A DNA stretch of 64,000 nt from an uncultured Sutterella sp. (GTDB lineage: Bacteria; Pseudomonadota; Gammaproteobacteria; Burkholderiales; Burkholderiaceae_F): assembly GCA_944392755.1 (NCBI GenBank), contig CALXXT010000070.1:1-64000 (forward strand), given 5' to 3'. Made by a program: the position numbers and the translations under genes. Each line of letters opens with the position of its first letter. Position 1 is the stretch's first letter. The notes below the pieces were generated by a model that had not been told where the DNA came from, did not search any database, and saw only the letters and a program-made list of their open reading frames with translations. This document shows positions 63,565 through 64,000 of this stretch, one piece after another.

Positions 63565-64000
63565 TCAGAACCGCTTTCCGTCGACGTGCCGAAGCGCCTC
63601 GCCCGAATAGATCTGACGCGGCCGCGCAAGCCGCAGTTCGTCCGATTCGAGAAGCTCGTTCTTCTGCGCGAACCACCCGACGGTGCGGGCCATCGCGAAG
63701 ATCGCCGTGAAGAGCGGCGTGGGAATGCCGATCGCGCGCTGCACGATTCCCGAATAGAAGTCGACGTTCGGATAGAGATGGCGCTCGACGAAATACTCGT
63801 CTTCGAGCGCAATGCGCTCGAGCTCGAGGGCGAGCTCGAAAATCGGGTCGTTCTTGAGGCCGAGGGCGTCGAGAAGCTCGTGGCAGATCCCGCGGATGAT
63901 CTTCGCGCGCGGATCGTAGCTCTTGTACACGCGGTGGCCGAAGCCCGAAAGGCGCACGCCCGAATCCTTCGTCTTCACGCGCCGGATGAAGTCGGGAATC
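63565..64000 (-). CDS. gltA: Citrate synthase (partial, 5' end beyond window)
   Basis: The C-terminal 144 codons of a type II citrate synthase; the gene continues past 64000. Seen: [33 protein letters not shown] (catalytic His region), [31 protein letters not shown] and [10 protein letters not shown], ending [12 protein letters not shown]. It condenses oxaloacetate and acetyl-CoA. A 127-base gap without a clear terminator separates it from nfsB downstream. Confidence 0.93.
   Translation of the reverse strand, partial: IPDFIRRVKTKDSGVRLSGFGHRVYKSYDPRAKIIRGICHELLDALGLKNDPIFELALELERIALEDEYFVERHLYPNVDFYSGIVQRAIGIPTPLFTAIFAMARTVGWFAQKNELLESDELRLARPRQIYSGEALRHVDGKRF

Overview
The window reads as a chromosomal segment of a GC-rich betaproteobacterium, most likely a gut-type member of the Sutterellaceae (Burkholderiales). 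This is inferred from the block fimV-truA-accD-folC-SPOR-cvpA-purF, the divergent rluD/bamD pair, a Burkholderiales-style secreted Lys/Glu-rich protein, a type V autotransporter and many amino-acid or peptide importers. I see no rRNA, tRNA, CRISPR array, insertion sequence or phage gene. Gene density is high and many neighbours overlap by 1-4 bases, pointing to translational coupling. High GC produces very long antisense open frames that are not genes.

Layout. 1-672: a macrodomain gene cut by the window edge, and yceD. 756-7627: a glutathione/peptide ABC importer resembling gsiABCD, coupled to an M20 peptidase, with its binding protein divergent. 7681-10129: maf, an RsmI-like methylase and a membrane-anchored PD-(D/E)XK-like protein. 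10260-18271: an alpha-2-macroglobulin without a visible thioester, coupled to pbpC. 18354-18827: a small His/Pro/Trp-rich exported protein. 18953-21406: an autotransporter with a 10-base G tract in its upstream region. 21672-31258: purF, cvpA, a SPOR protein, folC, accD, truA, fimV and an adenosine-deaminase relative, all on the minus strand. 31271-35315: rimO, pgeF, rluD and divergent bamD. 35589-39038: a GldA-type dehydrogenase, then a UMF1-type MFS transporter coupled to a histone-deacetylase-fold amidohydrolase. 39426-48263: mltB, an EamA transporter, an acylpyruvase, pssA, a WYL regulator, a second M20 amidohydrolase, psd, an AIM24 protein and a SIMPL protein. 48661-57462: four paralogous Na+-dependent (NSS) transporters interrupted by a large YidC-like/sulfatase-fold fusion. 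57595-64000: a flavodoxin-ferredoxin protein, rlmD, a DinG/YoaA helicase, a secreted protein, nfsB and the 3' part of gltA.

How it fits together. Envelope biology dominates: PbpC with its macroglobulin, MltB, BamD, FimV, the autotransporter, PssA/Psd for phosphatidylethanolamine, and the YidC/sulfatase fusion. The second theme is scavenging of amino acids and peptides: the Gsi-like importer with a peptidase, a second M20 enzyme and four NSS carriers. This agrees with the absence of trpFBA from its usual site between truA and accD.

The strongest candidate for something undescribed is the gene at 51558-54530. It joins a YidC/Oxa1-like domain (with the canonical groove arginine replaced by asparagine) to about nine further membrane helices and an alkaline-phosphatase-superfamily domain, and it is flanked by its own terminators. 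Second is the homopolymeric G tract upstream of the autotransporter, which suggests phase variation. All family assignments are from reading translated sequence by eye; no database search was run.
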